This document shows, one piece after another, positions 32,371 to 40,356 of a stretch of DNA of 64,000 nt (position 1 is its first letter; the number at the start of each line of letters is the position of its first letter). Under the pieces are notes generated by a model, which searched no databases, had not been told where the DNA came from, and was given only the letters and a program-made list of their open reading frames with translations. Origin of the DNA: Streptomyces globisporus (GTDB lineage: Bacteria; Actinomycetota; Actinomycetes; Streptomycetales; Streptomycetaceae); assembly GCA_014649555.1 (NCBI GenBank), contig BMTG01000014.1, positions 124,001 to 188,000 on the forward strand, in the 5' to 3' direction. Both the position numbers and the translations under genes were made by a program.

Positions 32371-33211
32371 GGCTACGCGCCGTCCACAGCTCGGGGAACA
32401 CGTTCTTCGTGGCGCGCTTCTCCAGCCACGCGACCCCGGCGGAACCGCCGGTGCCGGTCTTGGAGCCCATCGCGCGGCGGGTGGCGACGAGGTGGTCGTT
32501 GCGCCATCGCCACACCAGCTCGCCGACGTCGGTGAGCAGCTCACCGAGGCGGACCAGCTCGTCGTTCTGGTCGTCGGAGGCGTAGATCTCCGCCCACACG
32601 GCCTCGACCTCGGGCGACGGCTCGTACCGCTTGGTCAGGTCCCGGGTGGTGACGGCCTCGGGAATGGCGTACCCGCGCCGGGCCAGCAGGGCGAGGGTCT
32701 CGTCGTACAGGCTGGGCTCGCCGAGCGCCTTCTCCAGCTCGGCGTACACGCGGGGCGCGCCCCGGTGCGGCACCAGCATGGAGGCGGACTTGTCGCCGAG
32801 CAGGAACTCCATCCGCCGGTACATCGCGGACTGGAATCCGGACCCCTCGCCGAGGGAGCCCCGGTAGGAGTTGAACTGGGCGGGGGTGAGCCCGGCGAGC
32901 GGCCGCCAGGACTCGTTGAGCGCCTCCAGCTCGCGCAGCGAACGCTTCAGGGCGTCGCGCGCGACGGGTATGCGGTCCTCGCGCAGGGCGCGGGTGGCGG
33001 TCTCCCACTCATGGACGATGACCGTGAACCACAGCTCCATGACCTGGGTGGTGACCAGGAAGACCATCTCGCCGGGATCGTCCGAGCGCAGGTGCTGGAG
33101 GTGGGTCAGGACATCCGCCTGGACGTAGTCCTCGTACGGAGTCGTGCCCGCGAAGTCGAGGTACGGGGTGTCCGCACCGGTGGCTTCGGGGTCGGGGTGG
33201 TTGGTCGACAT
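32363..33211 (-). CDS. kynA: Tryptophan 2,3-dioxygenase
   Basis: 282 residues. Heme enzyme opening the indole ring of tryptophan. Numbering matches the Xanthomonas enzyme: R117 in SYRGSLGEGSGFQS, heme ligand H240 in WRWRNDHLVATRRAMGSKTGTGGS and T254 in that loop. The usual active-site His55 is Thr here (LVTTQVMELW, residue 55). First gene of the operon with kynureninase and the probable formamidase. ATG start preceded by GGAGACAGCG. Confidence 0.95.
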   Translation of the reverse strand: MSTNHPDPEATGADTPYLDFAGTTPYEDYVQADVLTHLQHLRSDDPGEMVFLVTTQVMELWFTVIVHEWETATRALREDRIPVARDALKRSLRELEALNESWRPLAGLTPAQFNSYRGSLGEGSGFQSAMYRRMEFLLGDKSASMLVPHRGAPRVYAELEKALGEPSLYDETLALLARRGYAIPEAVTTRDLTKRYEPSPEVEAVWAEIYASDDQNDELVRLGELLTDVGELVWRWRNDHLVATRRAMGSKTGTGGSAGVAWLEKRATKNVFPELWTARSHV

Positions 33212-33299
33212 CGCTGTCTCCTCGACACGAGCTTCCGGGTAGCGGTCCGCCCCTTCCGTGAGGTGGTGGAGCTCCGGTCCCCTGCTCGCATACTAAGCC

Positions 33300-33330
33300 G
33301 CTCCCCGCCCGGTGCGCGTGGGCGGGGAGC
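33300..33330 (-). terminator. Terminator between DUF3151 and the kyn operon
   Basis: Perfect 11-bp stem GCTCCCCGCCC / GGGCGGGGAGC, loop 9 nt, 10 bp after the DUF3151 stop. Confidence 0.8.
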
Positions 33331-33340
33331 GCCGAGAAGG

Positions 33341-33754
33341 TCAGCTGAGGATGTCGGCGGCGGTCGGCGAGGAGTCGCGCAGGAACGTCGAGCAGCGCTC
33401 GTGCTCCTCGGTCTCGCCGATCGCGCCCGCGGCCCTGGCGAGGGCGTGCAGGGCGCGCAGGAAGCCGCGGTTCGGCTCGTGCTCGAACGGGACGGGCCCG
33501 TGGCCCTTCCAGCCGGCCCGGCGCAGGGAGTCGAGGCCGCGGTGGTAGCCGGTGCGGGCGTACGCGTACGACTCGACGACCCGGCCGCCCTCGTACGCCT
33601 CGTCGGCGAGCTGCGCCCAGGCGAGGGAGGAGGTGGGGTACTTCGCGGCGACCTCGGCGGGCGGGGTGCCGGCGGCGAGCAGCTCGCGCGGCTCGGGGTC
33701 GTCGGGGAGGTGGGTCGGGGCGGGGCCCCCGAGCAGGTTCTCGTGGATGGACAT
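33341..33754 (-). CDS. DUF3151 family protein (TPR-like)
   Basis: 137 residues. Helical protein with SSLAWAQLADEAYEGGRVVESYAYARTGYHRGLDSLRRAGWKGHGPVPFEHEPNRGFLRALHALARAAGAIGE-type text, the hallmark of DUF3151, a small conserved actinobacterial family with no established function. The N-terminal MSIHENLLGGPAPTHLP is also typical. Monocistronic: it has its own terminator before the kynurenine operon. In Streptomyces it is normally found at this chromosomal position. Confidence 0.88.
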   Translation of the reverse strand: MSIHENLLGGPAPTHLPDDPEPRELLAAGTPPAEVAAKYPTSSLAWAQLADEAYEGGRVVESYAYARTGYHRGLDSLRRAGWKGHGPVPFEHEPNRGFLRALHALARAAGAIGETEEHERCSTFLRDSSPTAADILS

Positions 33755-33854
33755 GGTTCAAGTGTGCCTGCCGTCACGTCCCGGTGGGACCACGGCCCCG
33801 GCCCGCCATGCGGGCCGTCGCCCGCCCCCCGCGGCACCGCGGCCCCGGCGGGTC

Positions 33855-35363
33855 TCACCCTTCCCGCCGCTCCGGCTCCAGCGGCGGGGCGGTGACCCCG
33901 CAGTGCACCGCGCACTCGGGCCGCTCGCTCCGGACGGCGGCGGTCGCGGCCGGGGTGCGCACCGTCCACCAGGCGAGGACGGCACCGGCGACCAGCAGAC
34001 CCGCACACATCGGCATCGCCCGCCGGAAGGTCGTGGCGAACTCACCCGCGTCCCGGTACGCCTCGGGCCCCATCCCGGCGAGCAGCGGCAGGGCGGCCAC
34101 GGCGATGAGCCCGGCGGCCCGGGCTGCGGCGTTGTTGATGCCGCTGGCCAGCCCGGCCCGCCCGGCGTCCACGGCGGCCAGGACGGTCGCGGTGAGCGGC
34201 GCGACGACCACGACGAGCCCGGCGCCGAGCACCAGGACGGCGGGCAGCACCTCGGTGACGTACCCGCCGAAGGAGGCGCTGCCCGGCCCCACCCGCAGCA
34301 TCAGGAGCATCCCGGCGGCGGCCAGCAGCGGACCCACGGTGAGCGGGATCCGGGGTCCGATGCGCCGCCCCAGCTCACCGGCCTGGGCGGAGAAGAGCAG
34401 CATCAGCACGGTGGTGGGCAGCAGGGCTGTACCGGCCCCCAGCGCCGAGTACCCGGCGACGACCTGGAGCTGGATCGCGGAGAGGAAGAAGAAGCCGCCG
34501 AGGGCCGCGTAGACGCAGAAGGTCACCAGGTTGACCGAGGTGAACAGCCGGGAGCGGAAGATCGACGGCGGCAGCATGGGGTCGGCCCGCCGCCGCTCGA
34601 CCCGCACGAAGGCGGCCCCCAGCAGCAGCCCGCCGACGGCCGACCCGATCACGAGCGGCGAGGCACCCTGCTCCGGGGCCTCGATCAGCGCGTATGTCAC
34701 CCCGGCGAGCGCCAGCGCCCCGAGGGCGGCCCCCAGCACGTCGAACCGCCCGTGCGCCGCCGGATCCCGCGACTCCGGTACGTGCCGGAGCGCGACGGGT
34801 ACGCAGATCGCGGCGAGCGGCAGATTCAGCAGGAACACCCACCGCCAGCCGGGCCCGTCGACGAGCCAGCCGCCCACGAACGGCCCCACGGCCGCCCCGA
34901 CCCCGCCGAAGCCGGACCAGAGCCCCACGGCCCGCGCCCGGTCGTCCGGATGGAAACTGGCCTGGATGAGCGCGAGGGACCCCGGCGTGAGCAGCGCCCC
35001 GCCGACGCCCTGGAGCGCCCGGGCGGCGATGAGGACACCCGCGTTCGGCGCGATCCCGCAGAGCAGGGAGGCCACCGCGAACCACACCACCCCGACGACG
35101 AACACCCGCCGCCGCCCGTACCGGTCCCCGAGCGCCCCGCCGAGGAGGATCAGCCCGGCGAGCGTGAGCATGTAGGCGTTGACGGTCCACTGGAGGGCGG
35201 CCATATCGGTGCCGAGGTCCTCGCCGATACGGGGCAGGGCGACGTTGATGACGGTGGAGTCGAGCATCGCCATCCCGGACCCGAGCACGGTGGTCAGCAC
35301 GACCCAGCGCCCGACGGGCGAGGCGACCCGGATCTCCCCGGGGGCGGAGCCAGCAGCAGCCAT
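33855..35363 (-). CDS. MFS drug exporter, DHA2 (EmrB/QacA) type
   Basis: 502 residues, 14 predicted helices. Motif A GGALGDRYGRRRVFV lies between helices 2 and 3. The start text TTVLGSGMAMLDSTVINVALPRIGEDLG is the DHA2 opening with conserved Asp. Motif C GFGGVGAAVGPFVGGWLVD is the antiporter signature. Proton-driven export of hydrophobic or cationic compounds is the family role; the specific substrate is unknown. No regulator is adjacent. The ATG is chosen because it places the first helix about 18 residues in. Confidence 0.92.
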   Translation of the reverse strand: MAAAGSAPGEIRVASPVGRWVVLTTVLGSGMAMLDSTVINVALPRIGEDLGTDMAALQWTVNAYMLTLAGLILLGGALGDRYGRRRVFVVGVVWFAVASLLCGIAPNAGVLIAARALQGVGGALLTPGSLALIQASFHPDDRARAVGLWSGFGGVGAAVGPFVGGWLVDGPGWRWVFLLNLPLAAICVPVALRHVPESRDPAAHGRFDVLGAALGALALAGVTYALIEAPEQGASPLVIGSAVGGLLLGAAFVRVERRRADPMLPPSIFRSRLFTSVNLVTFCVYAALGGFFFLSAIQLQVVAGYSALGAGTALLPTTVLMLLFSAQAGELGRRIGPRIPLTVGPLLAAAGMLLMLRVGPGSASFGGYVTEVLPAVLVLGAGLVVVVAPLTATVLAAVDAGRAGLASGINNAAARAAGLIAVAALPLLAGMGPEAYRDAGEFATTFRRAMPMCAGLLVAGAVLAWWTVRTPAATAAVRSERPECAVHCGVTAPPLEPERREG

Positions 35364-35430
35364 GGGGCCAGGGTGCCCCGACGCGCCCTTCCCCGCACCC
35401 CTGCCCGTTACGGGGGCGCTGCCCCCGCAC

Positions 35431-35459
35431 CCCCGCTCCTCAATCGCCGGAGGGGCTTG
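35431..35459. repeat. REP-like intergenic repeat, copy 2, overlapping a stop codon
   Basis: Same 29-bp element as at 25231-25259 with one base changed. Here it begins in the spacer and supplies the last codons (SPSGD) and the TGA of the MalY-like gene. Confidence 0.75.
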
Positions 35460-36621
35460 TTCTCAGGCTCTCCACCGCCCGCACCAACGCCTCCACCCCC
35501 CGCACAACCTTCTCCCGAGGACACCCCACGTTCAGCCGCACGCACCCCGGCGCCCCGTAGACGGAACCCCCCATCACCGCCACCCGCTCCCGCTCCACCA
35601 GCACCCGCTGCAACGCCGGCTCCTCCACCCCCAGCGGCCGCAGGTCGATCCACGCCAGGTATCCGGCCTGCGGCGGCTCCCACCCCAGCTCGGGGAACGC
35701 CGCCCCCAGCCGCTCCGCGACGTACCCCAGGTTCCCCGCCACATACGCCCGCACCGCGTCCAGCCACGCCGCCCCCTCCCGGTACGCCGCGATGTGCGCG
35801 GTCAGCGACAGGACGGCCGGTGACGCCAGCCCCTCCGCCGTCTCCATCCGCCGCAGGAACTCCGCCCGGTCGGCGGGGTCCCCGATGAACCCGTACGAAC
35901 CGGTCAGCGCCGGAAAGTTGAACGCCTTCGACCCGGAGGTGATGAGCGCCCACCGGCCGTCACCCGCCACCCGCGTCCACGGCACATGGACGCGCCCCGC
36001 ACCGTCGTCGTGCACGAAGTCGGCGTGGATCTCGTCGCTGATCACCGCGACCCCGTACCGCTCGGCGAGCGCCGCCGTCCGGGCCAGTTCGTCGGCCGTC
36101 CACACCCGGCCGGTCGGGTTGTGGGGCGAGCACAACACCAGCACCTTCGCGTCGCCCCGCGAAAGCTCCCTCTCCAGCGCCTCGTCGTCCCCCACCGGCA
36201 CGCCGCGCAGCTCCCGCCCGAGCCCGGTGATCGCCTTGCGGAAGCCGTCGTACACAGGGGTGTGGACGACGACGCCGTCCCCTTCCACCGTCCACATCTG
36301 GAGCAGCTGGGAGAGCTGGCTGAGCACGGACGGCCCGTAGACGAGCTGCCCGGTGTCGATCTCGGCGCCGTACCGCGTGGCGTACCAGTGGGCGATCGCC
36401 GAGCGGAAGTCGTCCTGCCACCAGGTGGTGTAGCCGAACACCCCGTGGTCCAGGCGGGCCCGGAGCGCGGCCAGGACCTCGGGGGCGGTGGCGAAGTCCA
36501 TGTCGGAGATGGTGAACGGCAGCAGGCCGTCGACGCCGAACCGGTCGGCGACCCCGTCCCACTGGACGCACCAGGTGCCCCGGCGGTCGACGGCGGTATC
36601 GAAGTCGTAGGGCGCGCCCAC
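35440..36621 (-). CDS. MalY/PatB-type PLP C-S lyase or aminotransferase
   Basis: 393 residues from a GTG at 36621 (AGAGGAT upstream). Fold-type I PLP enzyme: FTISDMDFATAPEVLAALRARLDHGVFGYT is the MalY/PatB opening, LCSPHNPTGRVW the cofactor Asn region, VISDEIHADF the PLP Asp, and ITSGSKAFNFPALTGSYGFI holds the Schiff-base lysine. MalY-type enzymes cleave cystathionine or other cysteine conjugates. The final residues SPSGD and the stop lie in an intergenic repeat, so the C-terminus may have been remodelled. Confidence 0.9.
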   Translation of the reverse strand: MGAPYDFDTAVDRRGTWCVQWDGVADRFGVDGLLPFTISDMDFATAPEVLAALRARLDHGVFGYTTWWQDDFRSAIAHWYATRYGAEIDTGQLVYGPSVLSQLSQLLQMWTVEGDGVVVHTPVYDGFRKAITGLGRELRGVPVGDDEALERELSRGDAKVLVLCSPHNPTGRVWTADELARTAALAERYGVAVISDEIHADFVHDDGAGRVHVPWTRVAGDGRWALITSGSKAFNFPALTGSYGFIGDPADRAEFLRRMETAEGLASPAVLSLTAHIAAYREGAAWLDAVRAYVAGNLGYVAERLGAAFPELGWEPPQAGYLAWIDLRPLGVEEPALQRVLVERERVAVMGGSVYGAPGCVRLNVGCPREKVVRGVEALVRAVESLRTSPSGD

Positions 36622-36653
36622 AGCAGATCCTCTTCTCTCTCCCGGCACAGCGA

Positions 36654-36721
36654 CGGGCCCGGCCCCCCGAGGGAGGACCGGGCCCGGCACCGTGCGTCGT
36701 CACGTCCGTGCGGACGGGTGA
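36654..36721 (-). terminator. Two hairpins after fba
   Basis: GTCAC.TCCG / CGGA.GTGAC (36698-36721) touches the fba stop. A second, CGGGCCCGG / CCGGGCCCG (36654-36687), follows. Together they should end transcription before the MalY-like gene. Confidence 0.7.
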
Positions 36722-37753
36722 CTACTTCAGCTTCGTGCCCGTGGAGCGCAGGTTCGCGCAGGCCTCGGTGACGCGCGCGGCCATGCCGGCCTCGGCGAGC
36801 TTGCCCCAGGTGCGGGGGTCGTAGGTCTTCTTGTTGCCGACCTCGCCGTCGACCTTCAGGACACCGTCGTAGTTGCGGAACATGTGGTCCGCGACCGGGC
36901 GGGTGAAGGCGTACTGGGTGTCGGTGTCGAGGTTCATCTTCACGACGCCGTTCTCCAGCGCGGTGGCGATCTCCTCGGCGGTGGAGCCCGAACCGCCGTG
37001 GAAGACGAAGTCGAACGGCTGGCTGCCGGCCGGCTTGCCGTACTTCTCGGAGACGCCCGCCTGGAGGTCCTTCAGCAGCTCGGGGCGGAGCACGACGTTG
37101 CCCGGCTTGTAGACACCGTGGACGTTGCCGAAGGAGGCGGCCAGCAGGTAGCGGCCCTTCTCGCCCAGGCCGAGCGCCTCGGCGGTACGCAGCGCGTCGT
37201 CGACGGTCGTGTACAGCTCGTCGTTGATCTCGTGCGTGACGCCGTCCTCCTCACCGCCGGTCGGGGTGATCTCGACCTCAAGGATGATCTTGGCGGCGGC
37301 GGCCTTGGCCAGCAGCTCCTGGCCGATGGCCAGGTTGTCGGCGAGGGTCTCGGCCGAACCGTCCCACATGTGGGACTGGAACAGCGGGTTGAGGCCCTTG
37401 GCGACGCGCTCGGCGGAGACGTCGAGCAGCGGACGTACGTACCCGTCCAGCTTGTCCTTGGGGCAGTGGTCGGTGTGCAGCGCGATGGTGACGTCGTACT
37501 TCGCGGCGACGATGTGCGCGAACTCGGCCAGGGCGACCGCGCCCGTGACCATGTCCTTGTTGTACTGGCCGCCCAGGAACTCCGCACCACCGGTGGAGAT
37601 CTGGACGATGCCGTCGCTCTCGGCCTCCGCGAAGCCGCGCAGCGCGGCGTGCAGGGTCTGGGACGAGGTCACGTTGATGGCCGGGTAGGCGAACTTGCCC
37701 GCCTTTGCCCGGTCGAGCATCTCGGCGTAAGCCTCGGGGGTTGCGATGGGCAT
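36722..37753 (-). CDS. fbaA: Fructose-bisphosphate aldolase, class II
   Basis: 343 residues. Zinc-dependent aldolase of glycolysis and gluconeogenesis. Seen: FAYPAINVTSSQTLHAALRGFAE, zinc and catalytic region ALHTDHCPKDKLD, GLNPLFQSHMWDGS, EVEITPTGGEEDGV, SFGNVHGVYKPGNV (zinc His) and VFHGGSGSTAEEI (phosphate loop), ending MNLDTDTQYAFTRP. All class IIA signatures. CAAGGAGCGG precedes the ATG. Single gene, ended by two hairpins; pyrE lies upstream beyond the parS-like palindrome. Confidence 0.97.
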   Translation of the reverse strand: MPIATPEAYAEMLDRAKAGKFAYPAINVTSSQTLHAALRGFAEAESDGIVQISTGGAEFLGGQYNKDMVTGAVALAEFAHIVAAKYDVTIALHTDHCPKDKLDGYVRPLLDVSAERVAKGLNPLFQSHMWDGSAETLADNLAIGQELLAKAAAAKIILEVEITPTGGEEDGVTHEINDELYTTVDDALRTAEALGLGEKGRYLLAASFGNVHGVYKPGNVVLRPELLKDLQAGVSEKYGKPAGSQPFDFVFHGGSGSTAEEIATALENGVVKMNLDTDTQYAFTRPVADHMFRNYDGVLKVDGEVGNKKTYDPRTWGKLAEAGMAARVTEACANLRSTGTKLK

Positions 37754-37860
37754 CTGACCGCTCCTTGGGATGTGCGGGTGTGCAGGCTGTGAGTCCCTGA
37801 CCTGGGGGCGACGTCATCGTCGCCCCCATCTTCCCAGACTTGCCATCCGGCTCCACCCGG

Positions 37861-37890
37861 CGGACCCGGTTTCACGTGAAACCGGGTCCG
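37861..37890. promoter_or_regulatory. parS: parS-like ParB binding site inside a 30-bp perfect palindrome
   Basis: GTTTCACGTGAAAC (37869-37882) is identical to the Streptomyces parS consensus. It is the centre of a 30-bp perfect palindrome whose outer arms are CGGACCCG and CGGGTCCG. It sits 9 bp after the pyrE stop, so the same sequence may also act as the pyrE terminator. ParB bound to parS organises the chromosome near the origin. Confidence 0.88.
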
Positions 37891-37898
37891 GGGAGGGT

Positions 37899-38438
37899 TC
37901 AGCCCAGGTCGAGATCGGCCACCGAGTAGACGTGGACGTACGGCAGACCGGCCTCGGCGACGGCCGGGGCGGCACCGCGCTCGACGATCACGGCGACGGC
38001 GACGACCTCGCCACCCGCCTCACGGACCGCCTCGACGGCGGTCAGCGGCGAGCCGCCCGTGGTGGAGGTGTCCTCGACGACCAGGCAGCGGCGGCCCTTG
38101 ACGTCCGTGCCCTCGATCCGGCGCTGCATCCCGTGGGCCTTCTGCGCCTTGCGGACGACGAACGCGTCCAGGCTCTGCCCCCGGGCGGCGGAGGCGTGCA
38201 GCATCGAGGTAGCGACCGGGTCGGCGCCGAGCGTCAGCCCGCCGACGCAGTCGTAGTCCAGCTCGGCGGTGGCGTCGAGCATGACCTGCCCGACCAGCGG
38301 CGCGGCCTTGCCGTCCAGCGTGATCCGGCGCAGGTCGATGTACCAGTCGGCTTCCAGACCCGAGGAGAGGGTCACCTTGCCGTGCACCACGGCCTTGTCC
38401 TTGATCTGCTGGAGCAGGTCAGCGCGTACGTCAGTCAT
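37899..38438 (-). CDS. pyrE: Orotate phosphoribosyltransferase
   Basis: 179 residues from the ATG at 38438 (an in-frame GTG at 38444 is possible; no strong ribosome site). Converts orotate and PRPP to OMP in pyrimidine synthesis. Seen: KVTLSSGLEADWYIDLRRITLDGKAAPLVG, VVRKAQKAHGMQRRIEGTDVKGRRCLVVEDTSTTGGS with the PRPP loop VVEDTSTTGGS. It follows the aldose-epimerase-like gene on the same strand after a short tandem repeat. Confidence 0.95.
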   Translation of the reverse strand: MTDVRADLLQQIKDKAVVHGKVTLSSGLEADWYIDLRRITLDGKAAPLVGQVMLDATAELDYDCVGGLTLGADPVATSMLHASAARGQSLDAFVVRKAQKAHGMQRRIEGTDVKGRRCLVVEDTSTTGGSPLTAVEAVREAGGEVVAVAVIVERGAAPAVAEAGLPYVHVYSVADLDLG

Positions 38439-38462
38439 GTCCACGAGGGTAAGCGGTGCCGC

Positions 38463-38506
38463 ACGGGCCCACGCCCGGGCCCACGTCCAGGCCCACGCCC
38501 GGGCAC
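38463..38506. repeat. Short tandem repeat upstream of pyrE
   Basis: Four imperfect copies of an 11-bp unit CGGGCCCACGC between the epimerase-like gene and pyrE, just before the pyrE start. Confidence 0.65.
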
Positions 38507-38510
38507 CGGC

Positions 38511-39317
38511 TCAGAGCCGCGTCCAGCTCCAGGTCGTGGTCATCTCCAGCGGGTCGATCGGGGTCACCAGGCGGGGCGTGGTGTTCAGCCCGTTCGGCGG
38601 ACCGGACTGCGGTTCCACGCAGACGGCCTCGTCCTGCTCGTCGTAGACCACCACCCACTCGCTGCGGCTCTTCACCGTCAGCTCCAGCCGCTCCGGCCAG
38701 GTGATCTTCACGTCCACACCGTCGGGCATCCCGAAGCAGTCGTCCCACGGGCCGGGCTGCGGGTCGATGCGCCGCCCGGTCGGCAGATGGTCCCCGCCCC
38801 GCTCCTCCTGCCAGGCGGCGTCGAAGGACAGCTCGGCGTCCCGGCCGTCGAGGGTGCGGTGGAACCAGGGGTGCCAGCCGGCCTGGGCCGGGAAGGAGTC
38901 GCCGTACGTCTCGACGGCCAGGCCCAGCGTGAGCGTGTCCTCCGTCAGCTCGAAGGTCTGCGTCACCCGGCCCTCGTACGGCCAGGGCTTCGCGAGGTCG
39001 TAGTAGAAGGCCGCCCGGCCCTCGGCCAGGTCGGCGGCCGTGTGCGCGGGGTGCCAGGAGGTGTCCCGGCCGGTGCCGTGGATGGCGTGCGGCGGGGAGT
39101 TCAGCGGCAGTTCGTGGAGCTCGTCGCCGTTGCGGAACTGCCCGTACCCCGTACGCCCGCACCAGGGGACCATCGGGAAGCAGCCGTACCGATCGCCCTG
39201 GCGGAGCAGTTCGGTGGACCCGATCCGCAGGCTGCTGATCCGGCAGCCGTGCACGGGGTCGACGGTCAACTCGGCCGCGCCGACGGTCAGCCTGACGTTC
39301 TCTTCGCTGCTGCTCAC
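38511..39317 (-). CDS. Aldose 1-epimerase family protein
   Basis: 268 residues, galactose mutarotase-like fold. Seen: VHGCRISSLRIGSTELLRQ near the start, FPMVPWCGRTGYGQFRNGDELHELPLNSPPHAIHGTGRDTSWH with HAIHG carrying a catalytic His, and QAGWHPWFHRTL with the second. The terminal VCVEPQSGPPNGLNT includes the expected Glu. Interconverts anomers of sugars or hexose phosphates; the exact sugar is unknown. Same strand as pyrE and the CoxG-like gene. Confidence 0.9.
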   Translation of the reverse strand: MSSSEENVRLTVGAAELTVDPVHGCRISSLRIGSTELLRQGDRYGCFPMVPWCGRTGYGQFRNGDELHELPLNSPPHAIHGTGRDTSWHPAHTAADLAEGRAAFYYDLAKPWPYEGRVTQTFELTEDTLTLGLAVETYGDSFPAQAGWHPWFHRTLDGRDAELSFDAAWQEERGGDHLPTGRRIDPQPGPWDDCFGMPDGVDVKITWPERLELTVKSRSEWVVVYDEQDEAVCVEPQSGPPNGLNTTPRLVTPIDPLEMTTTWSWTRL

Positions 39318-39337
39318 CCGACGACCCTACTGGCGGC

Positions 39338-40246
39338 TCACGGCCTGCGGCGCCGCAACGCCCGGCCCAGCACCACGGCGGAGGCGAGCGCGAGGGCGGC
39401 GGCGGGGGCGACCCACCGCAGCGTGGTGCTCGCACCACCCGCCTCCGGGGAGGGCACGGGGGCGTAGCGGCCGCGCGGGGGCGCGTGGTCGACCTCCTCG
39501 GCGCTGCGCCCGATCATGGTGCGGCGGGCGTGCGCGGCCTCGGCGGGCGGTTCGTCCGGAACGGTGAACTCCACCCCGGCGACGGGGTCGAGCGAGGGCG
39601 GCGGCACGGGGGAGTCGTAGAGGGACCCGGGGTCGTCACCGCCCGGGCCGCCCACGTCGTCCGCATCGTCCGCGCGGATCCCGTCGCCCGAGGCGTCCGC
39701 GCCATCCGCGCCGTCCGCGCCCTCCTCGTCGCCCGCAAGCCCCTCCGCGGCCACGGCGTCGTCCACATCGGCGTCGGCTTCCGCGTCCCCGTCGGCGTCC
39801 CCGCCCTCCCGCGCCGCCAGCGACTCCGTCACCAGTTGCTGGGTGAAGCGGTCCAGGAGCCGGTGGGCGGCCGCGAGCGCCGCGCCCTCCTCCAGCTCGA
39901 CCAGCCGTCCGTCCCCGTCGGCCGTACCGCTGTAGGCGATCGTCGTCCCGCCGTCCGCCGCCGTGAGGCCGATGGTCAGGGCCAGCTCGACCGCGCCGGT
40001 GCCCCGGGCCTCCACGCCCTTGCCCGTGACGGAGAAGCGGCCTCTCTCCGGGCCGGTGAGCCGCAGCTCGCCCCGGTAGGTGATGGTGTGGCCGCCGGCC
40101 CGCAGCTTCAGCCGGCCCGCCAGGGGCGACGCCGACGCGTCGGCGTCCTGCTGGAGGCCGGGGACACAGCGGGCGACCCGGGCGGGATCGCCCAGGGTGC
40201 GCAGCAGGGTCGGGACGGGAACCGGAACGAACACCTCATGCTCCAT
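39338..40246 (-). CDS. CoxG-like SRPBCC protein with acidic linker and C-terminal membrane anchor
   Basis: 302 residues from the ATG at 40246. Residues 1-145 are the SRPBCC/CO dehydrogenase subunit G domain (MEHEVFVPVPVPTLLRTLGDPARVARCVPGLQ ... GTGAVELALTIGL). Next comes a 90-residue acidic, Ala/Asp/Gly-rich linker (DADGDAEADADVDD, GADGADGADASGDG), then [23 protein letters not shown] as a tail anchor. CoxG proteins recruit molybdenum hydroxylases to membranes. No such enzyme is nearby. Ends 20 bp before the epimerase-like gene begins. Confidence 0.82.
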   Translation of the reverse strand: MEHEVFVPVPVPTLLRTLGDPARVARCVPGLQQDADASASPLAGRLKLRAGGHTITYRGELRLTGPERGRFSVTGKGVEARGTGAVELALTIGLTAADGGTTIAYSGTADGDGRLVELEEGAALAAAHRLLDRFTQQLVTESLAAREGGDADGDAEADADVDDAVAAEGLAGDEEGADGADGADASGDGIRADDADDVGGPGGDDPGSLYDSPVPPPSLDPVAGVEFTVPDEPPAEAAHARRTMIGRSAEEVDHAPPRGRYAPVPSPEAGGASTTLRWVAPAAALALASAVVLGRALRRRRP

Positions 40247-40356
40247 GGAAACCGAGCCTAATCGGCCACGGCCCCGGACGTCAGCGCTTCCGCCCGCCGA
40301 GGAACCGCCGAAGACCGCCGAAGAACGCCGAAGGCCGACGGCCGCACCCAGCCGGC

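Noticed and set aside
37861-37890. Plain terminator only
   Set aside because: The centre equals the parS consensus at all 14 positions, which a terminator would not require; both roles may apply.
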